DNA from: an uncultured Bermanella sp.
GTDB taxonomy: Bacteria > Pseudomonadota > Gammaproteobacteria > Pseudomonadales > Oceanobacteraceae
Assembly (NCBI GenBank): GCA_913058575.1
Contig: CAJXRF010000016.1
Coordinates: forward strand, 1-64,000
DNA: 64,000 nt
Direction of reading: 5' to 3'
This document shows positions 18,557 to 26,402 of the stretch, piece by piece. How positions within the stretch are numbered: the first letter of the stretch is position 1; every line of letters begins with the position of its first letter. A program made the translations under genes and the position numbers. The notes beneath the pieces are model-generated. The model ran no database searches, was not told the DNA's origin, and saw nothing but the letters and a program-made list of their open reading frames with translations.

Positions 18557-19234
18557 TTAACTAACGACCAAATCAGGGGCTAAAAAATTAGAATCAGAGT
18601 CTTTACTTGTGAAGGCTTGATCGTGACTGTCATTCCATTCACTTAGTAGCTCGGCCAATACACGCGCCTGCTCATGCAAAGCCAAAAGCTCTTGTTGAGT
18701 ACCTTTCTCACCAGCATAAATGGGTAACTTAAATATTTTAGGGGCTAATGGGTGATTAGGTTGTTTCATTTTATTTAATTCTAAAAGCCAACGAATATGG
18801 TGAATAACCATTCTGTATGCCATGAGCTTTGTATGTAAATTAAATAATCCATAATCGTTAAGATCAACACAGTGCTCATACTTTAAAGCCAGTAACACCA
18901 CATCGCTATGGGCAATGACCGTGGCACTGCGCATGCAGCCTGTCACCATAGACATGGTACCCACCACTTCACCAGGGTTTAAAATACTGGATTCTTGAAA
19001 ATCGGCTGAAGGGAAAACAGACACCTGGCCTTTTAATAAAAAATAAAGGCAATCGGCAGCTTCGCCTTTTTTCATTAGTATTTCGCCTTGATCATGGCGA
19101 ACAAACTCACTAACGCTTAGCAGTAAATCAAATTGTGATTTATCTTGGTTGGCTAGATTTTTTAAAAAGGTGACGCTGTGCACCATACGCATAACCGCAT
19201 CACTGCTGTATTCTTCTCGCGTTAATATTTCCAT
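18557..19234 (-). CDS. cyclic-nucleotide-binding-domain protein without DNA-binding domain
   Basis: This 225-residue protein has a cNMP-binding (CAP_ED) beta-barrel at about residues 25-130 (FVRHDQGEILMKKGEAADCLYFLLKGQVSVF, LNPGEVVGTMSMVTGCMRSATVIAHSDVVLLAL). The phosphate-binding cassette is only partly conserved (GTMSMVTGCMRSAT in place of GELALLxxxPRxAT). The C-terminal half is helical and shows no winged helix, unlike Crp/Fnr. It may be a stand-alone sensor acting through protein contacts. Ligand and partner are unknown. Confidence 0.8.
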   Translation of the reverse strand: MEILTREEYSSDAVMRMVHSVTFLKNLANQDKSQFDLLLSVSEFVRHDQGEILMKKGEAADCLYFLLKGQVSVFPSADFQESSILNPGEVVGTMSMVTGCMRSATVIAHSDVVLLALKYEHCVDLNDYGLFNLHTKLMAYRMVIHHIRWLLELNKMKQPNHPLAPKIFKLPIYAGEKGTQQELLALHEQARVLAELLSEWNDSHDQAFTSKDSDSNFLAPDLVVS

Positions 19235-19417
19235 ATATCTAAATCCACATCACCTAAGGCAACCTTTTCGTATAGTGGCGCATATTAACAGTATTATTAT
19301 TAAGGGGTAGGATTTAGAGTGCTAAAATTGCAACTTTAGACTGAATTAATTATTCCAATTACTTATTTTGAGACCAACGCACCAACTTTAGCATGAGATG
19401 CGCAGGCCTTCTAAAAG

Positions 19418-20350
19418 TTATTCTTGAATATGACTTAGCATCAGCGCTGCCGATTTTTTAGGAATTTCCACCATAGGCGCATGACCCACGTTAGGCCAAA
19501 CATGGGTTTTAACAGATGGAATAAGTGTTTTAAAGACTTCTATATTTTTATAGTTGATCACTCGATCTTCCTCACCCCACTGCACCAAGGTGGGCACACG
19601 AATTTGTTCAAGCAAAGGCTTAAAACTTTCCCCTTGCCCCACCTTCATATCGTGCCAAAGTTTATCGTATAAAGGTTTACGAGCTTGCGCTTTTTCAGCA
19701 CTCACCGCCGTAATAGGCCAAGGAATAAACGGGCGTTGCTCTAGGGCGAAGTTTAGCAATTCATTAAAACCCTGAGCGTCTTCCACCAATAACGGATTAT
19801 TACCCTCGTCTATTAAATCCTGCATAACGCTTCTAAAGTCGTGTATACCGGCAGGGTCAATGAGTGTGGCGCTGATCACTTGATCGGGGTAGTTCACCGC
19901 ATACAACGCACTAATGGCACCACCCATAGAATTACCCGCTAAGTGAAACGATTTTAGACCTATGTTCTGGGTGAATTCATGTAGCCAAGCCACTTGGTTT
20001 TCTAAGCTGTAATTTAAATCAAAAGAATTCACACTTTTGCCATGCCCTGGCAAATCCACAATGACCACATGGTAATTCTCTTTAAATGAACGCGAAAAAC
20101 GCAGCCAGTTTTCTTTATTGGCACCAAAACCATGGACCAATAAAACACTCGGCTTTTTATCTACTTGGCTGTTTTCAAAATAAACAATCTCGCCAATACT
20201 AATATCAGTATCTCTTTCTTTAAGATCAGACAGACCTGCTTCAAAATTAATGGCTGCTTGGTAAATTTCGTACTTATATACATTACCAAGGCCAAATAAC
20301 ATCCCTCCCAATAAAGCCACTGCAACAACAAAACTTGTTAATTTATTCAT
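19418..20350 (-). CDS. membrane-anchored or exported alpha/beta hydrolase
   Basis: This 310-residue protein has an N-terminal hydrophobic segment (SFVVAVALLGGMLFGLGNVY) serving as signal or anchor. The alpha/beta hydrolase core shows the oxyanion-side HGFGANKENW, the nucleophile elbow GNSMGG, an acid in VQWGEEDRVI and the catalytic His in VGHAPMVE. It resembles small lipases/esterases such as the LipA/PHA-depolymerase-like group. Substrate unknown. It has its own promoter region on the right. Confidence 0.87.
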   Translation of the reverse strand: MNKLTSFVVAVALLGGMLFGLGNVYKYEIYQAAINFEAGLSDLKERDTDISIGEIVYFENSQVDKKPSVLLVHGFGANKENWLRFSRSFKENYHVVIVDLPGHGKSVNSFDLNYSLENQVAWLHEFTQNIGLKSFHLAGNSMGGAISALYAVNYPDQVISATLIDPAGIHDFRSVMQDLIDEGNNPLLVEDAQGFNELLNFALEQRPFIPWPITAVSAEKAQARKPLYDKLWHDMKVGQGESFKPLLEQIRVPTLVQWGEEDRVINYKNIEVFKTLIPSVKTHVWPNVGHAPMVEIPKKSAALMLSHIQE

Positions 20351-20806
20351 TAAATTTCCTTTTTTATTTTTGTGATTGAACGGTTTAGTTTTGCATGGAT
20401 TCTTTTAATCGGTTTACGGCTACGGCCTAAGACCTTTCTACTGCCTCTTTCTTGAAATGGTTTAGAGGTTACTATGCTGTTAGTCACCGTTTAACAGGGC
20501 ACTTTTCCTTAGCCCCCCCCTTCTTTAAACATAGGTAACTACATGCTTAGGTTATTGACAGAGCGTCTAATTAACCGCCTCTCAATGGCCATGCTTAACC
20601 CATAAATTCTTGGCCTCTATTAACACCTATATAACATGTGACAAATAAGCAAAGCCAAGGCCCCCTGAACACAGCTATAAAGTGATTATTTTCAGCGTTA
20701 ATGAGTATAAAGTGAGCAAATATTTAAAACTACGGCCTTAAAAGCCAAGCTAGGGCCAATTAGGCCAGATTTTTCCCTAAGTACCTGATTAATTTAAAAT
20801 AGTTTC
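20351..20806. other. intergenic region upstream of tRNA-Met
   Basis: This stretch of about 450 bases contains scattered short inverted repeats (for example around GGTTTACGGCTACGGCC) but no ORF, RNA gene or terminator that I can support. The promoter of the minus-strand hydrolase should lie at its left end. Confidence 0.5.
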
Positions 20807-20835
20807 TTGACTTAACCCCACTCTAAGTTAATAAT
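20807..20835 (+). promoter_or_regulatory. tRNA-Met promoter
   Basis: TTGACT (-35) and TAATAA (-10) are separated by 16 bases. A GC-rich discriminator (GCGCCCC) follows, as in stringently controlled stable-RNA promoters. The tRNA starts about 14 bases downstream. Confidence 0.7.
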
Positions 20836-20848
20836 GCGCCCCGCTTTT

Positions 20849-20925
20849 GGCTACATAGCTCAGTTGGTTAGAGCACATCACTCATAATGATGGGGTCCCT
20901 AGTTCGAATCTAGGTGTAGCCACCA
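20849..20925 (+). tRNA. tRNA-Met (CAT), elongator
   Basis: The 77-base gene folds as a full cloverleaf with acceptor stem GGCTACA/TGTAGCC, anticodon stem CATCA/TGATG and loop CTCATAA (anticodon CAT), T-arm CCTAG-TTCGAAT-CTAGG, and an encoded CCA. It is very close to E. coli elongator tRNA-Met. Its 3' half is repeated at 23426 and 26316, so this tRNA is the integration target of the two islands that follow. Confidence 0.96.
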
Positions 20926-20938
20926 AGAATTACTAAAG

Positions 20939-20972
20939 AAATCAGTCACTTAGCGGTGACTGATTTTTTTTT
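20939..20972 (+). terminator. Rho-independent terminator after tRNA-Met
   Basis: AATCAGTCAC pairs with GTGACTGATT around TTAGCG, followed by a run of T. A near copy follows the second tRNA 3'-end repeat (23491), so this hairpin travels with the attachment site. Confidence 0.9.
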
Positions 20973-20990
20973 GCCTTTCAGAAATATTTT

Positions 20991-21012
20991 ATTGTGGACA
21001 CATTGTGGACAC
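20991..21012 (+). repeat. tandem 11-base direct repeat at island 1 left end
   Basis: ATTGTGGACAC occurs twice without a gap (20991-21001 and 21002-21012), 65 bases after the tRNA. The position suits an arm-type recombinase binding site. No copy is obvious at island 2. Confidence 0.5.
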
Positions 21013-21035
21013 GTTTTATAACCCAAAGACCTATC

Positions 21036-21157
21036 AATACCCCCTCTAAGATCCAGACTGTATAAAAAACACCCAGAAACCCTATCATCTAATTCTTCGA
21101 TATAATCTAAATCTTAATAGCTCAATGACATAAAGATAAGTAATATATATAACTATT
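21036..21157 (+). repeat. conserved island left end, copy 1
   Basis: This block matches 23584-23707 in island 2 with few differences. Shared parts are CCCCCTCT, ACTGTATAAAAAACACCCA, CCCTATCATCTAATTCTTCG, ATCTTAATAGCT and TATATATAACTA. It contains CTAATTCTTCGAT (21089-21101), which reappears with one change at the right end (23356). The block may combine recombinase-arm sites with a promoter. Confidence 0.75.
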
Positions 21158-21369
21158 AAGAATTTAGAGGGGGTTCTGCAGAAGCTTATTTAGAGCCCAT
21201 TGATAATCTGAGAATGGTCAAGCCCTGCATCTTAATGCAGCATGATACAGACTGAAAAAAGAAGACGGAAACCTTCATGGCATTAGAAAAGCTCAACTCG
21301 CCAAAAACTTCGCAGACTACGATCAAATAACAACTCTAATAATTTAACCAATGTGTAGCAAGGCTGGCT

Positions 21370-22179
21370 ATGTTTAGCGATGTAAAACAATATTTAGAAA
21401 AGTTAGACTACTTGAAAGGGGCATCTGGCTCATGCATTAAGTCAGCAATGTACCATGTAGAAAAAGCCGAAATTTTGTCTACAGTCGACCCTGAGATGTC
21501 AATATTCAGGCTAATCACGGCAGAAGAAGAAGCAGCAACTTCAATTTTATTGATGCTAAAAGAGCATGGCTACCATCAATCAAAGACTCTAAATAAAAAT
21601 AACCATCTCCACAAACAGTGCTTATACCCTTTCATAAGCTCAATCTCCGAAATGCTAAGTAAAGACCTAAGCAAACTATCAAGTCATCCACCCGTATTAA
21701 AGTGGGTAGATATTGATGGATCGGACGCTATTGAACTAAGCTTTAGAATCATGCTCGAAGAGCAGAAATTGATACTCAAAATGGAACCACCTTTAAATTT
21801 CGAGGTTTCACTAAATGAAGAACTTCACGATTTCAGGAGAGAATTAGTCGAATTCCTTGAAAGAAAAGGGTTTAGCAATACAGTTAAACATTTAAAAGAT
21901 GTTGCTAATTTACGCAATAAACTACTTTATTCTGATGGCAATAAAATACCCAACACTTTAGCTGACATTGAAAATGGCAATTATAATAAACTAGCCAGGT
22001 ACCAATTACAGAAAATTAACGTCCTGATTTCTATATACTTTATGACGGCGCCATATAAGAAAATGGGAAAAGCAATATTCCTTGAACAGGCTTTGTTTAG
22101 CTATTTGGAATTACTACAACACGTAAAGGGAGTTAGGCATAACAAATCAAGCCATCCCAAGTACGAGCCCAATTTATAA
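21370..22179 (+). CDS. island 1 protein, possibly HEPN/AbiV-like
   Basis: This 269-residue, almost wholly helical protein has no signal peptide or membrane segment. Parts recall HEPN-type abortive-infection proteins: FRLITAEEEAATSILLMLKE near the N-terminus and a later LKDVANLRNKLLYSDG helix. The usual Rx4-6H motif is not clearly present in that helix; RHNKSSH near the C-terminus has the spacing but sits in a flexible tail. It precedes a second HEPN-like gene by 20 bases. A defence role is inferred from context and weak similarity; treat it as hypothetical. Confidence 0.7.
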   Translation: MFSDVKQYLEKLDYLKGASGSCIKSAMYHVEKAEILSTVDPEMSIFRLITAEEEAATSILLMLKEHGYHQSKTLNKNNHLHKQCLYPFISSISEMLSKDLSKLSSHPPVLKWVDIDGSDAIELSFRIMLEEQKLILKMEPPLNFEVSLNEELHDFRRELVEFLERKGFSNTVKHLKDVANLRNKLLYSDGNKIPNTLADIENGNYNKLARYQLQKINVLISIYFMTAPYKKMGKAIFLEQALFSYLELLQHVKGVRHNKSSHPKYEPNL

Positions 22180-22199
22180 TGGCAGGCCTTATTTAACAA

Positions 22200-22877
22200 A
22201 TGGATACTAAACACTGGATTCAACACATAGGAAGAGAAATAGAGGAGCCTCTTCGCTATTTTTATTCACAACAAGCATATGGAGACTGCTTGCGTGGACC
22301 TAATGGAACAGAATTAGCTTATAAGAATATTCATTTTTGGAAATTATTTTCTACTTCTGTCCAAAGGTCTTTGTTCATAGGATTAGGGCGACTATTTGAC
22401 GGAGTATCAGGGGCAAGATCATTCCCAAAATTTCAAGGACACTGCATGCAGAATATGAATGCCTTTAGTAAGAGCGCTTTGGCGGAACGAAGGGTATTGG
22501 AAAATGGAGGGGTTCGACCTGAATATCTTGATAACTATCTTAGCGGGTGCAGTGAAATATCCAAAGAGGATATTGGAAAACTATTCAGCCCTATATCAAG
22601 CATCAATGGCCGAGCAAGAGACATTTATCAAAGAATAAGAAGTAAAACAATTGCCCATGCAATATCAACTGAAGAGAATGAATACTCCGAGCTCTTTATC
22701 TCTGCCAACAATGACGAAATAGAGAAAATTCTTCTTACGCTTTGGGGCGTGTATCGCAACATATGGGAATTGTATTACAATGGTAACTTGCCTAATAAGG
22801 GTTACTTAACTTACGAATATAAATTTAAAAACGAATGCTATGAAAGTACGAAAAAAGCATTTTATAACATTCAATAA
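22200..22877 (+). CDS. HEPN AbiU2-like protein
   Basis: This 225-residue helical protein has the AbiU2-type features of a helix with SLFIGLGRLFDG (about 57-68) and a later helix RIRSKTIAHA with Arg147-x5-His153, matching the Rx4-6H active site of HEPN ribonucleases. AbiU2-like HEPN proteins occur in abortive-infection and toxin-antitoxin contexts. It lies 20 bases after the other helical gene, so the pair may act together (toxin-antidote or heteromeric nuclease). The family call rests on motif recognition only. Confidence 0.7.
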   Translation: MDTKHWIQHIGREIEEPLRYFYSQQAYGDCLRGPNGTELAYKNIHFWKLFSTSVQRSLFIGLGRLFDGVSGARSFPKFQGHCMQNMNAFSKSALAERRVLENGGVRPEYLDNYLSGCSEISKEDIGKLFSPISSINGRARDIYQRIRSKTIAHAISTEENEYSELFISANNDEIEKILLTLWGVYRNIWELYYNGNLPNKGYLTYEYKFKNECYESTKKAFYNIQ

Positions 22878-22964
22878 ACGGCAATAAATATTGAACCAAC
22901 TTTCACGCTAACACCTTCATTAGCTACATACTTGGAGCTTTAAAAAAGAATTGGAAGGCTTGAC

Positions 22965-23165
22965 TGTTCCCTTTTACGTTGGGGTAATTACGTGAGAGTT
23001 AATACTCTTAGCAGGCAAGTCAACTCCCTACTAGGTTAGGCCAACTTAGTAGTCGACAGCAAAGGGAATTAGGCTGTTGGACATATGGGTCGCGCCCATT
23101 CATAGCGTAGCCAACAATTTAATACCCGTAACTGTCACCTAGTTAACCTTGCGGTTGCTAGAGGC
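22965..23165 (+). ncRNA. candidate structured RNA in island 1
   Basis: Several hairpins follow one another without an ORF. CTACTAGGTT pairs with AACTTAGTAG (23028-23052). TGTTGG pairs with CCAACA (23075-23116) and encloses ATGGG/CCCAT. CTAG-AACC pairs with GGTT-CTAG around TTGC (23139-23161). TTGACT/AGTCAA and GAGAGT/ACTCTT arms lie before these. The density of stems is well above that of neighbouring spacers. It could be a regulatory RNA or leader for the small ORF at 23198. I do not recognise the family. Confidence 0.35.
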
Positions 23166-23197
23166 CTCAGCAGTCGCTCAACTATCGGTAACACACC

Positions 23198-23290
23198 ATG
23201 ATTGAGTTAAAGCTGAAAGTTAAGCTATCCGTTCCGCAGATTATTGCCCTCATAGGTATTGGTCTAGAAGTTGTGGATACCTTGCTTTAA
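23198..23290 (+). CDS. 30-residue hydrophobic peptide
   Basis: The frame encodes a charged N-terminus (MIELKLKVKL) followed by a hydrophobic helix (SVPQIIALIGIGLEVVDTLL). It is preceded by the structured segment and followed within 5 bases by a UUCG-capped hairpin. This arrangement resembles type I toxin peptides or small membrane effectors. No strong ribosome-binding site is seen, so expression is uncertain. Confidence 0.35.
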   Translation: MIELKLKVKLSVPQIIALIGIGLEVVDTLL

Positions 23291-23294
23291 AAAC

Positions 23295-23318
23295 GTGGGG
23301 CAGCTTCGGCTGCTCCAC
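23295..23318 (+). terminator. UUCG-capped hairpin after the small ORF
   Basis: GTGGGGCAGC pairs with GCTGCTCCAC (one G-T pair) around TTCG, the most stable tetraloop type. The T tract after it is weak, so termination is probable but not certain. Confidence 0.55.
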
Positions 23319-23351
23319 ACCTAATTTAAGAAGCAGTATTTTAAAAAACAA

Positions 23352-23381
23352 CCAACTAATTTTTCGATTTATATTGATTTA
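23352..23381 (+). repeat. conserved island right end, copy 1
   Basis: These 30 bases match 26231-26260 at 29 positions (CCAACTAATTTTTCGAT, then TTAT(A/C)TTGATTTA). The block lies about 45 bases before the tRNA 3'-end repeat in both islands, and its CTAATTTTTCGAT resembles the left-end CTAATTCTTCGAT. Confidence 0.8.
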
Positions 23382-23425
23382 CTATAAATATTACACCATA
23401 ATAACTAAATTTGGCGCAATCTGTC

Positions 23426-23476
23426 CACATCGCTCATAATGATGGGGTCCCTAGTTCGAATCTTGGTGTAGCCACC
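23426..23476 (+). repeat. tRNA-Met 3'-end repeat (attachment site between islands)
   Basis: These 51 bases repeat the tRNA-Met from its anticodon stem to the CCA with two substitutions, one of which breaks a T-stem pair (CTTGG for CTAGG). The 5' half of the tRNA is absent, so this is not a functional tRNA. It marks the boundary of islands 1 and 2. Confidence 0.92.
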
Positions 23477-23490
23477 ATAAATACCTTAAA

Positions 23491-23522
23491 AATCAGTAGC
23501 TTAGCGGTTACTGATTTTTTTT
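23491..23522 (+). terminator. Rho-independent terminator after the second att repeat
   Basis: AATCAGTAGC pairs with GTTACTGATT around TTAGCG, followed by T8. It is a near copy of the hairpin after the intact tRNA. Confidence 0.85.
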
Positions 23523-23583
23523 GGCTTTAAGAAAAACTTTCGTATTACCGAAATATTACCGGCGATATTTCTATAAAGAATTA

Positions 23584-23707
23584 AAACCCCCTCTTAAATT
23601 TCCGAACTGTATAAAAAACACCCAAAAAACCCTATCATCTAATTCTTCGATAGAACCTTAATCTTAATAGCTTGAGGGTATATTGATTGCTAGTATATAT
23701 AACTAGC
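23584..23707 (+). repeat. conserved island left end, copy 2
   Basis: Homologous to 21036-21157. It includes CTAATTCTTCGAT (23639-23651) and ends in the perfect palindrome CTAGT-ATATATA-ACTAG, which could be an operator or promoter element. Confidence 0.75.
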
Positions 23708-23847
23708 AGGTCTTTATGATGAAAGCCGCTAAGACCTGCATATAATCCTGCTTAGAGAGGCTTTCCGATCCATGAAGTGAAGACCCTGTGCACAAGTACT
23801 AGCCAATCAATCAGCTGTAAATTCCAAAACCAGATTGGAGTCACCTA

Positions 23848-24756
23848 ATGACAGATCCTGCGACAGATAATATCCCCGATTGGAAGAAGCTTGAGCACTT
23901 AGTAGTGATGATTCAGAAGCAATTGTCGCCTGATGCGATTGTTCAGCACAATGTAATGCTAGATGGATTTGAAAGTGAAACTAAAAGACAAATAGATGTA
24001 TTAGTTGAACAAAACATAGGCCAATACACGATGCGAATCGTTATCGACTGTAAAGACTATTCTAAGCCGGTGGATGTAAAAGGCGTCGAGGAGTTTCAGG
24101 GATTACTTCAAGATGTTAGGGCTCATAAAGGAGCTTTAGTGTGTCCTTCAGGTTTCACTAAAGCTGCCTTAAAACGAGCCAAAAAACTTCAAGTTGATTT
24201 ATACCGCCCAGTCTCAACAGAAAAGCACAAGTGGCAAACTAAAATAACAGCTCCTATCTTATGCGACTTTAGAAGCTGCTATATGAGTTTCGGCATTAGC
24301 TCTATCGCTCCTAAGCCACTCAAATTATCTCCAGACTTTTATAATCTTACCGTTAGTGACAAGGCTGGCAATGATTTAGGAAGTGCCTTACAAACAGCCC
24401 AAGCCAAATGAAATGAAGGCCTATTATCAAGTGAGCCAGGAGAACATGACCGAGTAGCAGTTTTTGGCGATACTATCGTTCTCATTGATAATGGATACGA
24501 AGACACCATCGAAGTGAAACTAACAGTAGCCTTAATTGTAAAGCAAGATTTATATCTAGGTCACCTACCTATAGAAGATGTAAACGGCCTAAAGGATGAA
24601 CATTCCGGTGCAGTAGTTACTAACGCGTTCACCCTCGGGGGGTTAATCCCCCTAGAGGTTGAAAAAAACTGGACTAAAGTAGCCGATATTAATTCTTTAG
24701 AGTTTGAACCTATTTTTAAGGTTACTGGTTATTACTGTTACGGCGCATCAAATTAA
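23848..24756 (+). pseudogene. Mrr-like restriction endonuclease interrupted by an in-frame TGA
   Basis: GGAGTCACCTA precedes the ATG. The first 187 residues hold a PD-(D/E)xK nuclease core of the Mrr/type IV group: Glu16 in an N-terminal helix, Asp50 (RQIDVLVE), then Asp67-x-Lys69 (VIDCKDY) and VEEFQGLLQDV. A TGA at 24409-24411 ends this frame. The same frame then continues without another stop to 24756, adding about 115 residues (for example DRVAVFGDTIVLIDNGYEDT and SLEFEPIFKVTGYYCYG). One nonsense change therefore appears to split a gene of about 302 codons. The N-terminal part could still make a shortened nuclease. Confidence 0.7.
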
Positions 24757-24783
24757 TAACAAGGAAAGCTAAAATTGAACATC

Positions 24784-25977
24784 CTACTTATTCGGAATAG
24801 TAATCTGACCATATACATTCTCACCCGCACATATAAGCTCTTCACTTTCGATAACACATCCATGATGGTGATCAAAGCTAAGCTGAGACGGGAATTTGAC
24901 TATATTTTGAAGATCAGGCACACCATCTAAATTCCTACCCCAGCACGTCAAGCCAAGGTCTGTCACAGCGCACCCGTTACTATAATTCACTGCAAGGTTT
25001 GATGATGTGTTCAATTCTAACTCGCCTGTGATTTCACTAGAAGTTTTATCGGTTCGATCCCAACAAGTGACTAGACCATTAGTTATAGCACAACCGCCCG
25101 TTTGTCCAATGTCAATAATATCAACTTCCAGTAGAGTCTCAGGTAAAGTGTAAGCTCCTGAATTATAACCCCAACACAGAGGTTTTTTCCCATCAATCAC
25201 ACAAGCATTACTGCCTTTTACAACCAAACCATGAGGGTCTTCTAAGTTTATAGGGGGGGTTGTAAGGTTGCTAAACTTCTCATTACCAAAACATTGCAAA
25301 CCGCTATCGTCAATTACACAACTAGAAAAAAATCCTGAGCTTAACTCCCGAACATTTACTAAATTTTCAGGAGGTTCAACTTTAGTAAAATCTGTATTCT
25401 CTTCCCCACCCCAGCAAACTACACCTGAGTCATCTTGAACGCATGTATGAGTACCTCCAGATGAAATTTTTCTTGGGTTCATCAAGTTATTAGGGACATC
25501 CGTTTGGCCATATATATTGTCGCCCCAACACTCCACTTTATTTTCAACTATTGCACAAGTATGGTATGCCCCTGTACTAACTTCAGATACTCCTTTCAAC
25601 CCTCGATAAAAAGTATGGCACTCTACACGTAAATGTTTTATCTCTTCACTTTCAATTAAACCATTACCATATTTAACTTTGCACCACTGCGACTCAGGTT
25701 GTTTTACAATCAATACTGAATATGTTTCACCACTTTCCAAACTACCTTCAAATTTAAAATCTTTTGGTGATATTTTAGATATAGATATAAATTCTTCATT
25801 ATTTAATGATATTTCTATTTCACCATCCAGATCATATACTGCTCCTGAAATATCAAATTTTTCTTGCTCTTCTATTCTCGATTTATCAACATTCTTATTC
25901 GAAGCATCAGTTAAAACACAGCCCGATAAAGTAAAACCAAATAAAATTGTACATATAAATAGCGCAACGCACTTCAC
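24784..25977 (-). CDS. RCC1-repeat lipoprotein carried by island 2
   Basis: This 397-residue protein has a lipoprotein signal (GFTLSGC, Cys20). It is followed by an N-terminal beta domain to about residue 120, then about seven RCC1-like blades. Each blade has a paired-Cys pattern such as HTCAIVENKVECWGDNIYGQ or NGCAVTDLGLTCWGRN, so the propeller is probably disulfide-stabilised outside the cytoplasm. Bacterial RCC1-type lipoproteins are surface or periplasmic; their partners are mostly unknown. It converges on the nuclease gene. Confidence 0.82.
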   Translation of the reverse strand: MKCVALFICTILFGFTLSGCVLTDASNKNVDKSRIEEQEKFDISGAVYDLDGEIEISLNNEEFISISKISPKDFKFEGSLESGETYSVLIVKQPESQWCKVKYGNGLIESEEIKHLRVECHTFYRGLKGVSEVSTGAYHTCAIVENKVECWGDNIYGQTDVPNNLMNPRKISSGGTHTCVQDDSGVVCWGGEENTDFTKVEPPENLVNVRELSSGFFSSCVIDDSGLQCFGNEKFSNLTTPPINLEDPHGLVVKGSNACVIDGKKPLCWGYNSGAYTLPETLLEVDIIDIGQTGGCAITNGLVTCWDRTDKTSSEITGELELNTSSNLAVNYSNGCAVTDLGLTCWGRNLDGVPDLQNIVKFPSQLSFDHHHGCVIESEELICAGENVYGQITIPNK

Positions 25978-26230
25978 TGTTAATATTCCTTATAAATAAA
26001 AATAAGTTGTAAACTAGATGGCTTCACTAAGCAGCTCTCATTTAGAGATTAACACAATGAAATAATTAGTAAGTTAAGATAGCCCATCTAAAGTCGGCTC
26101 ATGGTTTTGGATTGTAACATTTATGAGCGGTGTATATTAATAATTGATCATATTTTGAACAAAAAATCAAAAAAAGCATGCTACCAAGTTGAGTGAGAGT
26201 ATTTCTTAGAAGCAATACTAAGGAGTTCTT
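25978..26230. other. spacer at the right of island 2
   Basis: AT-rich spacer upstream of the minus-strand RCC1 gene, whose promoter should lie here. I see no ORF or hairpin of note. Confidence 0.5.
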
Positions 26231-26260
26231 CCAACTAATTTTTCGATTTATCTTGATTTA
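26231..26260 (+). repeat. conserved island right end, copy 2
   Basis: Matches 23352-23381 at 29 of 30 positions and contains CTAATTTTTCGAT (26235-26247). Confidence 0.8.
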
Positions 26261-26315
26261 GTCTAAAAAACTGATCACACTGGCTTACTACTGTATATTA
26301 ATTAATCACACCTAA

Positions 26316-26359
26316 TCATAATGATGGGGTCCCTAGTTCGAATCTTGGTGTAGCCACCA
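26316..26359 (+). repeat. tRNA-Met 3'-end repeat (distal attachment site)
   Basis: These 44 bases repeat the tRNA-Met 3' half from the anticodon loop to CCA, with the same CTTGG substitution as the middle copy. It marks the right boundary of the island array. Confidence 0.92.
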
Positions 26360-26365
26360 AATTTT

Positions 26366-26402
26366 AAAATCCCGATTAGCGCACGTTAATCGGGATTTTT
26401 TG
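26366..26402 (+). terminator. Rho-independent terminator after the distal att repeat
   Basis: ATCCCGATTA pairs with TAATCGGGAT around GCGCACG, then T6. Its sequence differs from the hairpins after the other two copies. It may be the original chromosomal tRNA terminator displaced by integration. Confidence 0.88.

Larger units (their letters stand above)
20926..23476 (+). mobile_element. tRNA-Met-integrated small island 1 (integrase-less)
   Basis: This 2.55-kb segment runs from the 3' end of the intact tRNA-Met to a 51-base copy of that end at 23426-23476, as expected for an integrative element. Its left end has a tandem 11-base direct repeat (ATTGTGGACAC at 20991 and 21002) and a block shared with island 2. 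Its right end shares a 30-base block with island 2. Cargo: two probable HEPN-type proteins and a structured RNA-like stretch with a tiny hydrophobic ORF. No recombinase is encoded, so mobilisation would need an enzyme from elsewhere. Confidence 0.75.
23477..26359 (+). mobile_element. tRNA-Met-integrated small island 2 (integrase-less)
   Basis: This 2.9-kb segment lies between the att repeats at 23426 and 26316. Its left-end block (23584-23707) and right-end block (26231-26260) are homologous to those of island 1, so the two are relatives stacked in tandem. Cargo: an Mrr-like nuclease gene with an in-frame TGA, and a convergent RCC1-repeat lipoprotein gene. No integrase is present. Confidence 0.75.

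Noticed and set aside
23031-23043. Integron attC-like GTTAGGC core in the structured segment
   Set aside because: The matching RYYYAAC partner is absent and no integron integrase is in the window.
23426-26359. Extra tRNA-Met genes at the two downstream copies
   Set aside because: Both lack the 5' half and one T-stem pair is broken, so they are attachment-site remnants.
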